Positions 9,666-18,637 of a stretch of 56,588 bases of DNA are shown piece after piece (positions within the stretch are counted from its first letter, which is position 1; the number at the start of each line of letters is the position of its first letter). The stretch spans positions 1 through 56,588 of the forward strand of contig SHMQ01000015.1 in NCBI GenBank assembly GCA_008534395.1, written 5' to 3'. This DNA comes from Candidatus Acidulodesulfobacterium acidiphilum (GTDB lineage: Bacteria; SZUA-79; Acidulodesulfobacterales; Acidulodesulfobacteraceae). A program made the translations under genes and the position numbers. The notes under the pieces were generated by a model, which saw nothing but the letters and a program-made list of their open reading frames with translations, had not been told where the DNA came from and made no database searches.

Positions 9666-10802
9666 TTATAACTTAGCCTGCTTATTAAGTTTAGCCAGAT
9701 AATTAAATAAAAAGCCGAAATCCAACTTTTTAAACTCATATACCCCTATTCCTTTTATCAGCACGAATTTTATCTGTTTATCGGACACCTTTTTGTCTAA
9801 TTTCATTGCGTTTACGTACTGTTCCGGAGTAAAATCCGGAATATCGGACGGCAGGCCTGAATTTATTATTAAATTTTTAATTCTCGCCACCTCTTCTTCG
9901 CCGCATAATCCAAGATGTTTAGACAGTTTTGCGGCAAAAACCATTCCTATGGCTATCGCCTCGCCGTGTTTAATATTTTCGTAATTATACAAAGTTTCGA
10001 TAGCATGCCCCAAACTGTGTCCAAAATTTAAAACGGAACGCAGTCCCGATTCTTTTTCGTCCTGATTTACGATATCCGCTTTAATGGAACACGACTTTTC
10101 TATTATACGGATTAAAGATTCTTCGTCGTAAGCAAGGATTTTTTTATAATTAGATTCAAGATAAGAAAAAAAATTCGCGTCTAAAGAGGCTCCGTATTTT
10201 ATGACTTCCGCAAATCCGTTGGTTAATTCTCTTTTATCTAATGTTTTAAGGATATCTACGTCTATCAGGACGGTTCTCGGCTGATAAAAAGAGCCTATAA
10301 GATTTTTGCCTTTAGGATGGTCTATGCCGGTTTTCCCTCCTACGCTTGAATCCACGTCGGCAAGCAAAGTAGTCGGAACCTGAATAAAGTTAATTCCCCT
10401 TAGATACGTAGCCGCGGCAAAACCCGCAAGGTCGCCTACAACCCCGCCTCCGAAAGCTATTATATAATCCGACCTTTCCATACCGTTATCTATCAGACGG
10501 TCGTAAATATCGGAAAGATATTTAAGGCTCTTCGTGGATTCTCCGTCGGGAAGGACTATGAAATCAAAATTTTCTATTCCGCATTTTTTAAGAAATGACG
10601 AAAATTTATCTCCGTATAAGCCATAGACTGTTTCGGATGTTACCGCTAAAAACCCCGCTTTTAAATTTACGGCGGCGGAACTAAACGCCGAAACGATTTC
10701 TTTCGCGGAAACTCCGCCTATAATTCCGGCGTCGATTATTATATCGTAGCCGTCTTTGCCCTCTTTCTTGCCGCTTATTTTCGGTTCGACCCTGATTTTC
10801 AT
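9666..10802 (-). CDS. aroB: 3-dehydroquinate synthase
   Basis: This 378-residue enzyme catalyses the second step of the shikimate pathway, converting DAHP to 3-dehydroquinate in the cytoplasm with NAD and a divalent metal. The diagnostic nucleotide-binding and active-site block FGGGVVGDLAGFAAATYLRG, followed by QVPTTLLADVDSSVGGKTG and the metal-binding NFGHSLGHAIE, are all present. Length is normal for AroB. It is the first gene of the minus-strand run aroB, xerC, HD-GYP, response regulator, tamB, Omp85, with gaps of 52 bp or less between successive genes. There is a possible promoter about 110 bp upstream. Confidence 0.95.
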   Translation of the reverse strand: MKIRVEPKISGKKEGKDGYDIIIDAGIIGGVSAKEIVSAFSSAAVNLKAGFLAVTSETVYGLYGDKFSSFLKKCGIENFDFIVLPDGESTKSLKYLSDIYDRLIDNGMERSDYIIAFGGGVVGDLAGFAAATYLRGINFIQVPTTLLADVDSSVGGKTGIDHPKGKNLIGSFYQPRTVLIDVDILKTLDKRELTNGFAEVIKYGASLDANFFSYLESNYKKILAYDEESLIRIIEKSCSIKADIVNQDEKESGLRSVLNFGHSLGHAIETLYNYENIKHGEAIAIGMVFAAKLSKHLGLCGEEEVARIKNLIINSGLPSDIPDFTPEQYVNAMKLDKKVSDKQIKFVLIKGIGVYEFKKLDFGFLFNYLAKLNKQAKL

Positions 10803-10909
10803 ATCATTGGCTTTAGCTTTCCTAAGGGTGTTATTATTTATTATATTTATTTATTATATTATTAATAAATATATTACATTGCCGATTAATTCGCGCTTAC
10901 AAAGAATAC

Positions 10910-10938
10910 ATTTTATTTTATAAATCGAATTTTGTCTA
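10910..10938 (-). promoter_or_regulatory. possible sigma70 promoter for the aroB operon
   Basis: On the minus strand TAGACA (10938-10933) and TAAAAT (10915-10910) are separated by 17 bp, each one mismatch from consensus. It lies about 110 bp upstream of the aroB start in a gene-free stretch. Such matches are common in AT-rich DNA, so support is modest. Confidence 0.35.
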
Positions 10939-11001
10939 ACATTTTTTTAATATACTACCTGATACTGCCCAAACTCACTGTTGATATTTTTAATCCGGAT
11001 G

Positions 11002-11047
11002 AGCCGTCTAAATACCGACGGCTTTAAAACGTACCCGCGTAGGCGGG
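11002..11047. terminator. two short hairpins between rhlE and aroB
   Basis: AGCCGTC/GACGGCT (11002-11008 with 11017-11023) and CCCGC/GCGGG (11034-11038 with 11043-11047) form two stems just downstream of the rhlE stop on the minus strand. They are GC-rich against an AT-rich background and could end or stabilise the rhlE transcript. There is no strong T-run after them in the rhlE direction, so a classical intrinsic terminator is not established. Confidence 0.35.
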
Positions 11048-11056
11048 CATGACTAT

Positions 11057-12568
11057 TTATTTAACCTTAGCCGATTTAGAAAAAGAATTTTTTGAAAAAT
11101 TCTGCTTTTTAGAATTTCCGAAACGAGACGAATTTAAAGGTTTTAATGAACTATTTTTAGAACGGAATAAATTTTTTGAACCTTCAGAGCCGTCGGTTTC
11201 CGCACAGATATTAAAACGATTTTTCTTTGCGGGCGTTTTACCCTGCGTCGTCCTCGTCCTGCCTTTAAACCGTCCTTCGTAATTATTATGATTTTTATGG
11301 AATACCGCCGCATTATCAGGCGACGCCGCTATATTAATATTTGCAGGCGGTACGAAACTGTCGAACGCAACCCTGGGTATCTCGCGTTTTATAAACCTTT
11401 CTATCTCCTTTAGGAAACGCATTTCTTCCCTGTCCACCAAAGAAACTGCTTTTCCGCTAACCCCCGCTCTTCCCGTTCTGCCGATACGGTGAACGTAGTC
11501 TTCTGCGGCGTTAGGCAGTTCAAAATTAACGACATACGGCAGGCGGTCTATATCGATGCCTCTCGAAGCCACGTCCGTTGCTACTAAAGCGGTTACCGAA
11601 CCGTCTTTAAACTGATTAAGCGCCTTAATTCTAGCAGGCTGGCTTTTGTTTCCGTGTATTGCGGTCGCCGAAATTCCGTCCGCCGCAAGCTTGTCCGCAA
11701 GCCTGTTCGCTCCGTTTTTAGTACGCGTAAAAATAAGCACCTGCTCCCATTTATGATGTTTAATGAGGTGGGATAACAGATGGCTTTTTAACTTCTGGGA
11801 AACCATATGAACGCTCTGGTCAACCAATTCCGAAGCAGCATTCTGTTTTTCTCCCTGCACGAAAGCAGGATTGCGAAGAACAAATTCCGAAAGCGACTTG
11901 ATTCTTTCCGAAAAAGTCGCCGAAAATAAAAGATTCTGCCTCTGTTTCGGCAAAAGCGCAATAATTTTTTTAATATCTACTATAAAACCCATATCCAGCA
12001 TTCTGTCCGCTTCGTCAAGAACTAAAATTTCAATTCCGGATAAATCTACCGTTTTTTGTCCCGCATGGTCGAGAAGCCTTCCCGGCGTAGCTACTAATAT
12101 ATCTACATTACGCCTTAGCGCTTTTATCTGAGGAACTATGCTCATTCCTCCAAAAACCGACGTCGATTTAAGCGGAAGGTATTTTCCGTACGTTTTTACC
12201 GATTCCTCGACCTGCACCGCAAGCTCTCTGGTAGGGACCAGCACAAGGCATCTCGGCTTGGACTTTAATGCGGAAGCAGTCGAAAACTTCCTTTCCTGCC
12301 TGTCGTTTTTATAAGTCTTATCTTTAATTTCTGCCGTATCTTTCCCCGAAAGCATATGCAGTATCGGAAGAGTAAAAGCTGCCGTCTTTCCGGTTCCGGT
12401 CTGCGCTCCGGCAAGAAGGTCTTTTCCCGAAAGCACTATAGGTATAGACTTCGCCTGAACCGCCGTCGGATTTTCATAACCCGCATCGGCAACTGCCTTC
12501 ATCAAATTTTCAGATAAATTTAAATCTTTAAAACTCATTTCTTCAATAGTCTTTAATTTTTTTAACAT
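11057..12568 (-). CDS. rhlE: DEAD-box RNA helicase, RhlE type
   Basis: This 503-residue ATP-dependent RNA helicase shows the Q-motif region (MSFKDLNLSENL...NPTAVQAKSIP), Walker A AQTGTGKTA, PTRELAVQ, the DEAD box in VLDEADRML, SATF, ATDVASRGIDI and HRIGRTGRAG. The roughly 120-residue C-terminal tail is basic and low in complexity (NRFNICAETDG, KKQNFSKNSFSKSAKVK), as in RhlE-type helicases that bind structured RNA. The ATG at 12568 is preferred over an internal MSFKD start because AGGAGG lies about 10 bp upstream of it. It has its own promoter and a leader of about 139 nt, which may reflect autoregulation or cold-shock-type control, though this is not shown. Confidence 0.92.
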   Translation of the reverse strand: MLKKLKTIEEMSFKDLNLSENLMKAVADAGYENPTAVQAKSIPIVLSGKDLLAGAQTGTGKTAAFTLPILHMLSGKDTAEIKDKTYKNDRQERKFSTASALKSKPRCLVLVPTRELAVQVEESVKTYGKYLPLKSTSVFGGMSIVPQIKALRRNVDILVATPGRLLDHAGQKTVDLSGIEILVLDEADRMLDMGFIVDIKKIIALLPKQRQNLLFSATFSERIKSLSEFVLRNPAFVQGEKQNAASELVDQSVHMVSQKLKSHLLSHLIKHHKWEQVLIFTRTKNGANRLADKLAADGISATAIHGNKSQPARIKALNQFKDGSVTALVATDVASRGIDIDRLPYVVNFELPNAAEDYVHRIGRTGRAGVSGKAVSLVDREEMRFLKEIERFIKREIPRVAFDSFVPPANINIAASPDNAAVFHKNHNNYEGRFKGRTRTTQGKTPAKKNRFNICAETDGSEGSKNLFRSKNSSLKPLNSSRFGNSKKQNFSKNSFSKSAKVK

Positions 12569-12713
12569 TTCTTTAAAATCCTCCTGTTTTTATACAAATT
12601 AACACTGCGAATAGTTTCGGAGGAATATTTAAAGAGACGCCTTTAAAGGGATACCGCGCTTTTAACTTTAACAATGTCGATATATATATTTATATTATTT
12701 TTTTTATCTTTTA

Positions 12714-12742
12714 ATTATACCTTATGACGCAACTTTATGCAA
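12714..12742 (-). promoter_or_regulatory. sigma70 promoter of rhlE
   Basis: On the minus strand TTGCAT (12742-12737) and a perfect TATAAT (12719-12714) are spaced by 17 bp. Transcription would begin near 12707, giving an untranslated leader of about 139 nt before rhlE. Confidence 0.6.
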
Positions 12743-12768
12743 ATATCTTTTATTTATTTAAAGTATTT

Positions 12769-12836
12769 AAAGGGGTCAGATTTATTTATTGAGTATAAAA
12801 TATTTTTTAGATTTAAAGGGGTCAGATTTATTTATT
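12769..12836 (+). repeat. two tandem copies of the REP-like GGGGTCAGATTTATTTATT repeat
   Basis: AAAGGGGTCAGATTTATT(TATT) occurs at 12769-12790 and 12815-12836. Each copy is followed by or near TTTATTGAGTATAAAAT, so a unit of about 45-60 bp has been duplicated. These are members of the family dispersed through 12.7-22.2 kb and again at 56.1 kb. Confidence 0.85.
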
Positions 12837-12867
12837 ATTTTATTTATTGAGTATAAAATTTTTTTAC

Positions 12868-12925
12868 ATAGACATTTTAGGTAAACGGAATAAATTTTGC
12901 CATAAATCATAAAAATATGTATAAT
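12868..12925 (+). promoter_or_regulatory. duplicated promoter module, copy 1 (TTGCCA-17-TATAAT)
   Basis: This 58-bp stretch from ATAGACATTTTAGGTAAACG to TATAAT recurs at 22191-22247 with one base missing and one substitution. It ends in a near-consensus promoter: TTGCCA 12897-12902, a 17-bp spacer, TATAAT 12920-12925. It drives the membrane-protein gene that begins only 6 bp after the -10 box. Confidence 0.75.
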
Positions 12926-12931
12926 TTAGAT

Positions 12932-15379
12932 ATGATGAAGGAATACTGGTTTCATGACCGATACATGGGTAAAGTTTCTTTCTTAAAAAATCTATTCGTT
13001 TTTATATTTTACCTGCTTCTTTCCGTCTTGTTTTTCGGATATCCTGTGCTGTCCCACATATCAACGTATTACATAGGCGGAGGGGTTGATCCTACGCAGT
13101 ATATATGGTCGTTCGAGTGGGTAAAGTACTGCCTGTTCCATTTTAAAAACCCTTTTTATACTAATTTTATGTGGGCGCCGCACGGCTTCGACCTTACCGG
13201 TTCTACTGCGGTTTTCGGCGCAGCTTTTCTTTCTTTGCCGCTAACTATTCTTTTAGGTCCTGTAGCAAGCTATAATATTGTTATGATTTTACTTCCCGCT
13301 CTTGCCGCTTTTTCGATGTTTATACTGCTTAAGCATATTGTAACGACGACGCGGTTTTTTCCGGCAATTCTAGGCGGCTATATATTCGGCTTTTCCAGCT
13401 ATATGATAAACCAGATGTCTTCGCATATGCATCTCGTCCTTGTATTTATAATCCCGCTGATGGGTTACCTGTTTTTGCTTAAAATTGAAAACCGCATTAC
13501 AAATTTAAAATTTATTTCGCTTTTCACGGTTATGCTGATATTCCAATTTCTTTTCTCATTGGAAATTTTTGCGACTTTTACTTTTTTTGGTTTTATTTCC
13601 CTGGTTATATTTCATCTAATATACAATAAAATATACTATAAAAAAAAGCCTAATAATAATAATGTAAATGACATAATAATAAATGACATAATAAATAATA
13701 CAAATAATGCAAATAATGCAAATAAATCCAAAGATAACTATGAAGATGACGATAAAAATAAAGATTTAAAATTAAGAATGGCGAAAACATTAAAGTCCAC
13801 CGTCCTTTCTTATATTATAGCAGGCGTCGTTCTTTCGCCTTATCTGTATCTATTTTTTATTCAGGGACGATTTAACGTCGTACATTTTGCTCCTGCCGAT
13901 TTTTCTTCAAACTTATTAAATTTCTTTATACCGTCAAAATATACCATGCTTGGCGGAAAATTTTTTACTTTTTTATCCGATAAATTTGACGCCCGCGATT
14001 ATGTTTTCGATCAGGACGCTTATTTAGGCTTACCATTTATCGGTATCCTTATTTTTTATTTTTATAAAAACAGATTCAAACCTTTCGTAAAAGCCCTAAT
14101 GTATTCTTTGTTGACAATAGTCGTATTTTCGATAGGACCTACGCTTCATATTTATAAATATTCAATTATGCCTATGCCTTACAAGCCTTTCATTGTCGTC
14201 CCGCTAATAAAGCATGCCCTCCCCGCCCGCTTTATGCTTTACGCTTTTTTCACGTTGGGCATTATAGTCGCTTTATTTTTGAACGAACAATCCAAAAATT
14301 CATTTAAAAATAAAAAATTAAACGCTAAATTAAACGCTATAAAATATGCTTCAGTCTTGCTTGGAATATTATTTATACTGCCGCCTTTAAGTTTTTCCGG
14401 AAGATATACCAACCCAAACCTTCCTGCATTTTTTGTCAACAATACCTCTAATAATTACAAAAAATTTATAAAAAAAGGCTCTAACATACTTATCATACCT
14501 TTCGGTTACAACGGTTTATCACTGTATTATCAGGCAATCGACGGAATGTATTATAAAACCGCCGGCGGCTATCTGGGAGATACTCCGTCTTATTTTTCCA
14601 AGTATGCGATAGTCCACACATTTTATCATGCGGAACCTATACCCTATTCCAAAATGGAATTAGCCTATTTCCTTTATAAACATAACGTTAAAGACGTTAT
14701 ACTCGTTCCTCCGGTAAACAAATATTATTTCAGGCTTTTCGGCAAAATTAAAATTAACAAAAACCTCTATAAAAGCGGCGTTTACGTTTATCCCGTTTCT
14801 TTGGCCGCTATTTCTAAGTATAAAGCTTTAAATGTAAAAATCACTAAACCGATACTAAAAGCCTATTACTTCAGCCTTTTATTAAAAGGAGCGGTTAAAT
14901 TAGTAAAAGAAAATATACAAAACTTGAATATCAAAAATATTAAATTATCTCCCGAATTTTTAGAAAAACACGGATATATTCCCAATTTTTTTGGAGTATC
15001 CAAAAATATAAACGGAAGCGGATTTGCTAAATATTACACGGCACAGGATTCATGGATAGGCCCGTTTCCCCTTAACGGAAAATATGACAAAATAACAGAC
15101 GGTATAGCAAACCTTAACTCAGGTTTAGCCGCAGGCGGCCATATAGGAAGCGATGTAAAAAGTCATATAGACGCCAATAACGGAATCGGCATAGGTATAG
15201 GAATAGGCATAGGCGGTTCATATAAAAATCTGCGTTTAATTTTTAAAAAATACGCAAAATATGCAAAAAAAATTTATTTCCCTTATCCGTCTAGATATGA
15301 AGGCTCAAAAACTGGAAACGGCTTGCTCTTAATGGTATTTAGCATAAAAAATTTAGAATCTATCGCCTTTAAAAAATAA
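12932..15379 (+). CDS. large polytopic membrane protein, GT-C/YfhO-like glycosyltransferase candidate
   Basis: This protein of about 815 residues has roughly 10-12 transmembrane segments in its N-terminal 500 residues and a soluble C-terminal part. The first extracytoplasmic loop (GGVDPTQYIWSFEW...NPFYTNFMWAPHGFDL) resembles membrane GT-C enzymes, which use polyprenyl-phosphate sugars in the periplasm. The ATG at 12917 lies inside the promoter -10 region, so the start is put at ATG 12932 (or 12935), implying a leaderless mRNA. Two oddities are an Asn/Asp-rich insert after KIYYKKKP (about residues 240-275) and a Gly-Ile repeat near residue 755 (DNA 15182-15215). The stop codon lies in a REP-like repeat. 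Function is inferred from topology only. Confidence 0.7.
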   Translation: MMKEYWFHDRYMGKVSFLKNLFVFIFYLLLSVLFFGYPVLSHISTYYIGGGVDPTQYIWSFEWVKYCLFHFKNPFYTNFMWAPHGFDLTGSTAVFGAAFLSLPLTILLGPVASYNIVMILLPALAAFSMFILLKHIVTTTRFFPAILGGYIFGFSSYMINQMSSHMHLVLVFIIPLMGYLFLLKIENRITNLKFISLFTVMLIFQFLFSLEIFATFTFFGFISLVIFHLIYNKIYYKKKPNNNNVNDIIINDIINNTNNANNANKSKDNYEDDDKNKDLKLRMAKTLKSTVLSYIIAGVVLSPYLYLFFIQGRFNVVHFAPADFSSNLLNFFIPSKYTMLGGKFFTFLSDKFDARDYVFDQDAYLGLPFIGILIFYFYKNRFKPFVKALMYSLLTIVVFSIGPTLHIYKYSIMPMPYKPFIVVPLIKHALPARFMLYAFFTLGIIVALFLNEQSKNSFKNKKLNAKLNAIKYASVLLGILFILPPLSFSGRYTNPNLPAFFVNNTSNNYKKFIKKGSNILIIPFGYNGLSLYYQAIDGMYYKTAGGYLGDTPSYFSKYAIVHTFYHAEPIPYSKMELAYFLYKHNVKDVILVPPVNKYYFRLFGKIKINKNLYKSGVYVYPVSLAAISKYKALNVKITKPILKAYYFSLLLKGAVKLVKENIQNLNIKNIKLSPEFLEKHGYIPNFFGVSKNINGSGFAKYYTAQDSWIGPFPLNGKYDKITDGIANLNSGLAAGGHIGSDVKSHIDANNGIGIGIGIGIGGSYKNLRLIFKKYAKYAKKIYFPYPSRYEGSKTGNGLLLMVFSIKNLESIAFKK

Positions 15380-15556
15380 ATAAATATGACCCTTTTTTCC
15401 TTCCCGACCCCTTTTTCCCTTTTTTTCTCTTTTAATCTATTTTAAAGGGGTCAGATTTATTTATTATTCAATCAGGAGTAGGGAAATAAATAAATCTGAC
15501 CCCTTTTTCCCTTTTTCCTAAAAATAAATAAATATGACCCATCCCCTTTTTTGACC
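15375..15556. repeat. cluster of REP-like repeats including a 22-bp inverted pair
   Basis: Three elements are visible. A variant AATAAATAAATATGACCC starts at 15375 and contains the stop codon of the upstream gene. An inverted pair follows: AAAGGGGTCAGATTTATT from 15444 and the complementary AAATAAATCTGACCCC ending near 15506. They could form a stem of about 21-22 bp with a loop of about 20 nt and T-rich flanks. A further variant lies at 15530-15553. The pair could act as a bidirectional terminator. The rest of this 277-bp gap is T/C-rich and holds a promoter. Confidence 0.8.
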
Positions 15557-15591
15557 CTTTTTTCTTTCTTTTAATCTAATCCAAAAATTAA

Positions 15592-15620
15592 TTGACATAT
15601 AATTTTTCCCCTGCTAAAAT
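15592..15620 (+). promoter_or_regulatory. sigma70 promoter of the first DUF4143 ATPase gene
   Basis: A perfect TTGACA (15592-15597), a 17-bp spacer and TAAAAT (15615-15620) precede the ATG at 15657 by 36 bp. Confidence 0.6.
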
Positions 15621-15656
15621 AAAAATATATAATATTTTATTTGGTTTATACTTTTT

Positions 15657-16874
15657 ATGTATTATAAAAGAGAGTTGGAAGACAAGATAAAAGCCTATTT
15701 AGATAAACCGGAAATCATTGCCGTACTTGGACCGAGACAGGTCGGAAAAACTACCCTTCTAAAAAAAATTTATGAAGAATCAAAAGATGCGGTTTTTTTA
15801 ACTTTTGAAGATATAGAATTAAAACTTTTATTTGAAGAAGATATTAAAAGTTTTGTAAAACTTTATATCGAGCCTTATAAAACGATATTCATCGATGAGT
15901 TTCAATACGTGAATGAGGGCGGAAAAAAATTAAAGTATATATACGATACTTCAACCGGAAAAAAACTTTTAATAAGCGGGCCTTCCGCAATAAATTTGAG
16001 TATAGAAGCAATTAAGTATCTGACGGGGCGTATTTTTGTTTTTTATCTTTATTCCTTCAGTTTTTCGGAGTTTTTATCGGCCGCAGACAAACCCCTGCAT
16101 AATATATTTATTGAGGAAGATAAATTTTCTGAGCAAATTAATAAAAAAATTTATAAATATCTGTTAAACTATCTGATTTACGGCGGATATCCGCGTATTT
16201 TGCTTGCAAAGGACGACGATGAAAAAAAAGAAGTTCTGAAAAATATCGTCAATATCTATTTATTGCGGGACATAAAGGATTTAATATCTATAGCGGATGA
16301 AACCAAGTATTATAAACTTCTTAAGGCGCTTGCTTTGCAGATTGGCAATATAACGGTCTATAACGAACTTGCGGCTGTCAGCGGATTGGATTATTATAAA
16401 ACAAAGCGGATACTTTCCATTTTCGAAAAACTTTTTCTTGTAAAGTTCGTTACTCCTTATTTTTCCAATAAACGGATAGAAATCTCCAAAAATCCTAAAG
16501 TTTTTTTTATGGATTTAGGGATTAGAAATGCTATACTTGGAGATTTTAAATTAATAGACGACAGGGTGGATAAGGGAGCGTTATTCGAAAATTATATATT
16601 CAGGGCGTTTTATGAGAATGACAAGAGCGTAAAATACTACAGAAGTAAAAGCGGGGCGGAAATAGACTTTATAATAGACGACAAATTACCCGTCGAAGTA
16701 AAGTCTAAACTTTCAAAGCCTTCCGTTTCAAAATCTTTCCGAAGTTTTATCCAAAAGTATAACCCGGATAAAGGCATTATTTTAAATTCAAATACCGCAG
16801 GTTCTTTATTAATAGACAAATGCAATGTTTTATTTTTAAGGCACTATATGGCCGAAAAGCCGGAATTATATTAA
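15657..16874 (+). CDS. AAA-family ATPase with DUF4143 C-terminal domain
   Basis: This is a 405-residue protein. The N-terminal P-loop domain has Walker A GPRQVGKTT (from residue 25) and Walker B TIFIDEFQY (D80, E81). A winged-helix-like middle follows, then a C-terminal DUF4143 region with the nuclease-like signature GAEIDFII...LPVEVKSK. These proteins are abundant accessory ATPases of unknown role, often scattered near mobile DNA and toxin-antitoxin genes. Length is typical. The gene has its own promoter, and its TAA stop is the first part of a TAAATAAATCTGACCCC repeat. No Shine-Dalgarno is obvious. A second ATPase of the same family lies convergently downstream. Confidence 0.85.
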   Translation: MYYKRELEDKIKAYLDKPEIIAVLGPRQVGKTTLLKKIYEESKDAVFLTFEDIELKLLFEEDIKSFVKLYIEPYKTIFIDEFQYVNEGGKKLKYIYDTSTGKKLLISGPSAINLSIEAIKYLTGRIFVFYLYSFSFSEFLSAADKPLHNIFIEEDKFSEQINKKIYKYLLNYLIYGGYPRILLAKDDDEKKEVLKNIVNIYLLRDIKDLISIADETKYYKLLKALALQIGNITVYNELAAVSGLDYYKTKRILSIFEKLFLVKFVTPYFSNKRIEISKNPKVFFMDLGIRNAILGDFKLIDDRVDKGALFENYIFRAFYENDKSVKYYRSKSGAEIDFIIDDKLPVEVKSKLSKPSVSKSFRSFIQKYNPDKGIILNSNTAGSLLIDKCNVLFLRHYMAEKPELY

Positions 16875-16894
16875 ATAAATCTGACCCCTTTTTT
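16872..16894 (-). repeat. REP-like repeat containing the ATPase stop codon
   Basis: TAAATAAATCTGACCCC followed by a T-run starts exactly at the TAA stop (16872-16874) of the upstream ATPase gene. Confidence 0.85.
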
Positions 16895-16964
16895 CTGTGT
16901 GGGACTTCTCGGCAATGTTAGTTAAATTTTAAAGGCATTTAAAAAGTCCATTTCATTTAAATTA

Positions 16965-18293
16965 CTATATAAAATACCAAGGCAGGGATAGGTTTCCGCT
17001 TCTTATATAGAATGCGTCTCCGCCGTTAATAAGTATTCCTGTTTTTGAAACGCCGGCGTTTTTATCTAAACTTTTAAAATAATTAAGTCCGTCAAAAAAA
17101 GAATTTACTATAGTTTCTCCTGATTTAGCCTCAACGGGAATAAGCTTATTGCCTGTATCTATTATAAAATCTATTTCGTGTCCCGTTCTGTCCCTCCAAA
17201 AATATAAAGGCGGTATTTCACCCATATTTGCAAAGAATTTATAAAATTCTAAAAAGACGAAATTTTCGAATATCTGCCCTTTCATGGAATTAAACAAAAC
17301 GTCTTCGGCATTTCTGATTCTAAGCAGATAACATAAAAGCCCTGTATCCAGAAAATATAATTTAGGGCTTTTAATTATTCTTTTAGAAAAATTTGAAAAA
17401 TGAGGAGGCATAACATGCACTATGAAACTTGCCTGAAGAACCGAAATCCAATTTTTTGCGGTAGTATGCGAGATTCCGGCATCGGATGCAAGCGAAGAAA
17501 GGTTGAGTATCTGTCCGCATCTTCCAGCGCATAATTGAATAAATCTATAAAATGTTTCTATATCTATAATATTTGTAATTTCCCTTACGTCTCTTTCCAC
17601 ATAAGTTCTGTAATAAGCAGACAGCCAATCCTTAGGCTCTAAATCTTTGTCGTATATCGGCGGATAAAAACCTTTAAAGAGATATTCTTCTAATTTTAGA
17701 GGCGGTTTGTCATACTTACTTATGCCCGATTTGTCTAATTTATCTGATTTATCTGCTTTGCCGGATTTGCCTGCTTTATCTGCTTTGCCGGAAATATTTT
17801 CAACGCCCTCTATTTCTGTTATGTCGCTTATGTCCGTCAAATTAAAAATATTTATAGGCTTTTTTCCCAATATTTCGTTAAGGCTAAACGGCAGCAAATT
17901 AACTATTGCGGTTCTTCCGGCAAGCGTTTGAGTTATATTTTTCATCAGGTAAAACTGATTAGAACCCGTTAAAATAAATTTACAGGATATATTTTCTTTG
18001 CCCGATATATTTTCGTTGTCTATAATTCCTTGGATATATGACAATAAAACGGGAACTCTTTGAATTTCATCCAGTATAACTCCCGAAGAAAATCTTTTTA
18101 AAAAACCTTTAGGATCGGAAATAGCAAACTCTCTTTCGTCCGGATCTTCCAAGCTTATATATGAATAATCATAATCCTTAAAAATATCTTTTACGAGCGT
18201 AGTCTTTCCCGATTGACGCGGTCCCGTAATAGTAACGGAAGGGAATTTTTTTGACAGATTAATGATTTTTTCGGACAACTCTCTTTTTATCAT
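16965..18293 (-). CDS. AAA-family ATPase with DUF4143 C-terminal domain
   Basis: This is a 442-residue paralogue of the ATPase at 15.7 kb, in convergent orientation. It has Walker A GPRQSGKTT (from residue 24), Walker B GVILDEIQRVP and the C-terminal motif HEIDFIIDTGN...IPVEAKSG. The ATG at 18293 (MIKRELSEKI) is chosen because it matches where the family normally begins; an upstream in-frame ATG at 18389 would add 32 residues unlike the family. A perfect palindrome ATAATGCATTAT lies at 18333-18344 upstream of this start, and TTGACA is present at 18417-18412. An insert made of repeated Lys/Asp/Gly/Ser units (GKADKAGKSGKADKSDKLDK, about residues 169-188) interrupts the fold and is encoded by short tandem repeats. 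Cellular role unknown. Confidence 0.82.
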   Translation of the reverse strand: MIKRELSEKIINLSKKFPSVTITGPRQSGKTTLVKDIFKDYDYSYISLEDPDEREFAISDPKGFLKRFSSGVILDEIQRVPVLLSYIQGIIDNENISGKENISCKFILTGSNQFYLMKNITQTLAGRTAIVNLLPFSLNEILGKKPINIFNLTDISDITEIEGVENISGKADKAGKSGKADKSDKLDKSGISKYDKPPLKLEEYLFKGFYPPIYDKDLEPKDWLSAYYRTYVERDVREITNIIDIETFYRFIQLCAGRCGQILNLSSLASDAGISHTTAKNWISVLQASFIVHVMPPHFSNFSKRIIKSPKLYFLDTGLLCYLLRIRNAEDVLFNSMKGQIFENFVFLEFYKFFANMGEIPPLYFWRDRTGHEIDFIIDTGNKLIPVEAKSGETIVNSFFDGLNYFKSLDKNAGVSKTGILINGGDAFYIRSGNLSLPWYFI

Positions 18294-18461
18294 AATGAAT
18301 GAATAATGCTTATGCTGTAAGACTGTTATACTATAATGCATTATCATTATAATATAATTAATTTTTCTAAATCTTAAATTTACATTCATCTTAACACAAA
18401 GTAAATTTATATGTCAAATTGAAAATAGCATTTTCAATCAGCAAATTTAAAGATAAATTTT

Positions 18462-18620
18462 AGGATTCGCTTGCGGAGGGAAGACGCAGGCAAACTCTAC
18501 GAAAATTATATTTTTAACGTCTTGGATAATACCGCCGATATATTAACGTCTAATTATTTTTACCGCACTACGTCTCAGACCGAAATAGATTTTATACGAG
18601 AGAATGAAGAAGGTCTATGA
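18462..18620 (+). pseudogene. C-terminal remnant of a third DUF4143 ATPase
   Basis: Fifty-two codons without a start encode KLYENYIFNVLDN...YFYRTTSQTEIDFIREN before a TGA. This matches the ENYIF...YYRSKSGAEIDFII region of the intact ATPase at 15657-16874. The Walker motifs and most of the gene are gone. It shows that a further copy was once inserted here and decayed or was partly deleted. The 330 bp between the minus-strand ATPase and the RHH antitoxin contain only this remnant and a promoter. Confidence 0.7.
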
Positions 18621-18637
18621 ATTGCATTAATGCGGCA

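Noticed and set aside
11049-11282. 77-codon plus-strand open frame over the 3' end of rhlE
   Set aside because: It lies antisense to the coding tail of rhlE, whose helicase motifs are unambiguous.
12917-12931. Start of the 12.9-kb membrane protein at ATG 12917
   Set aside because: This ATG overlaps the promoter -10 element (12920-12925), so it would not be in the transcript.
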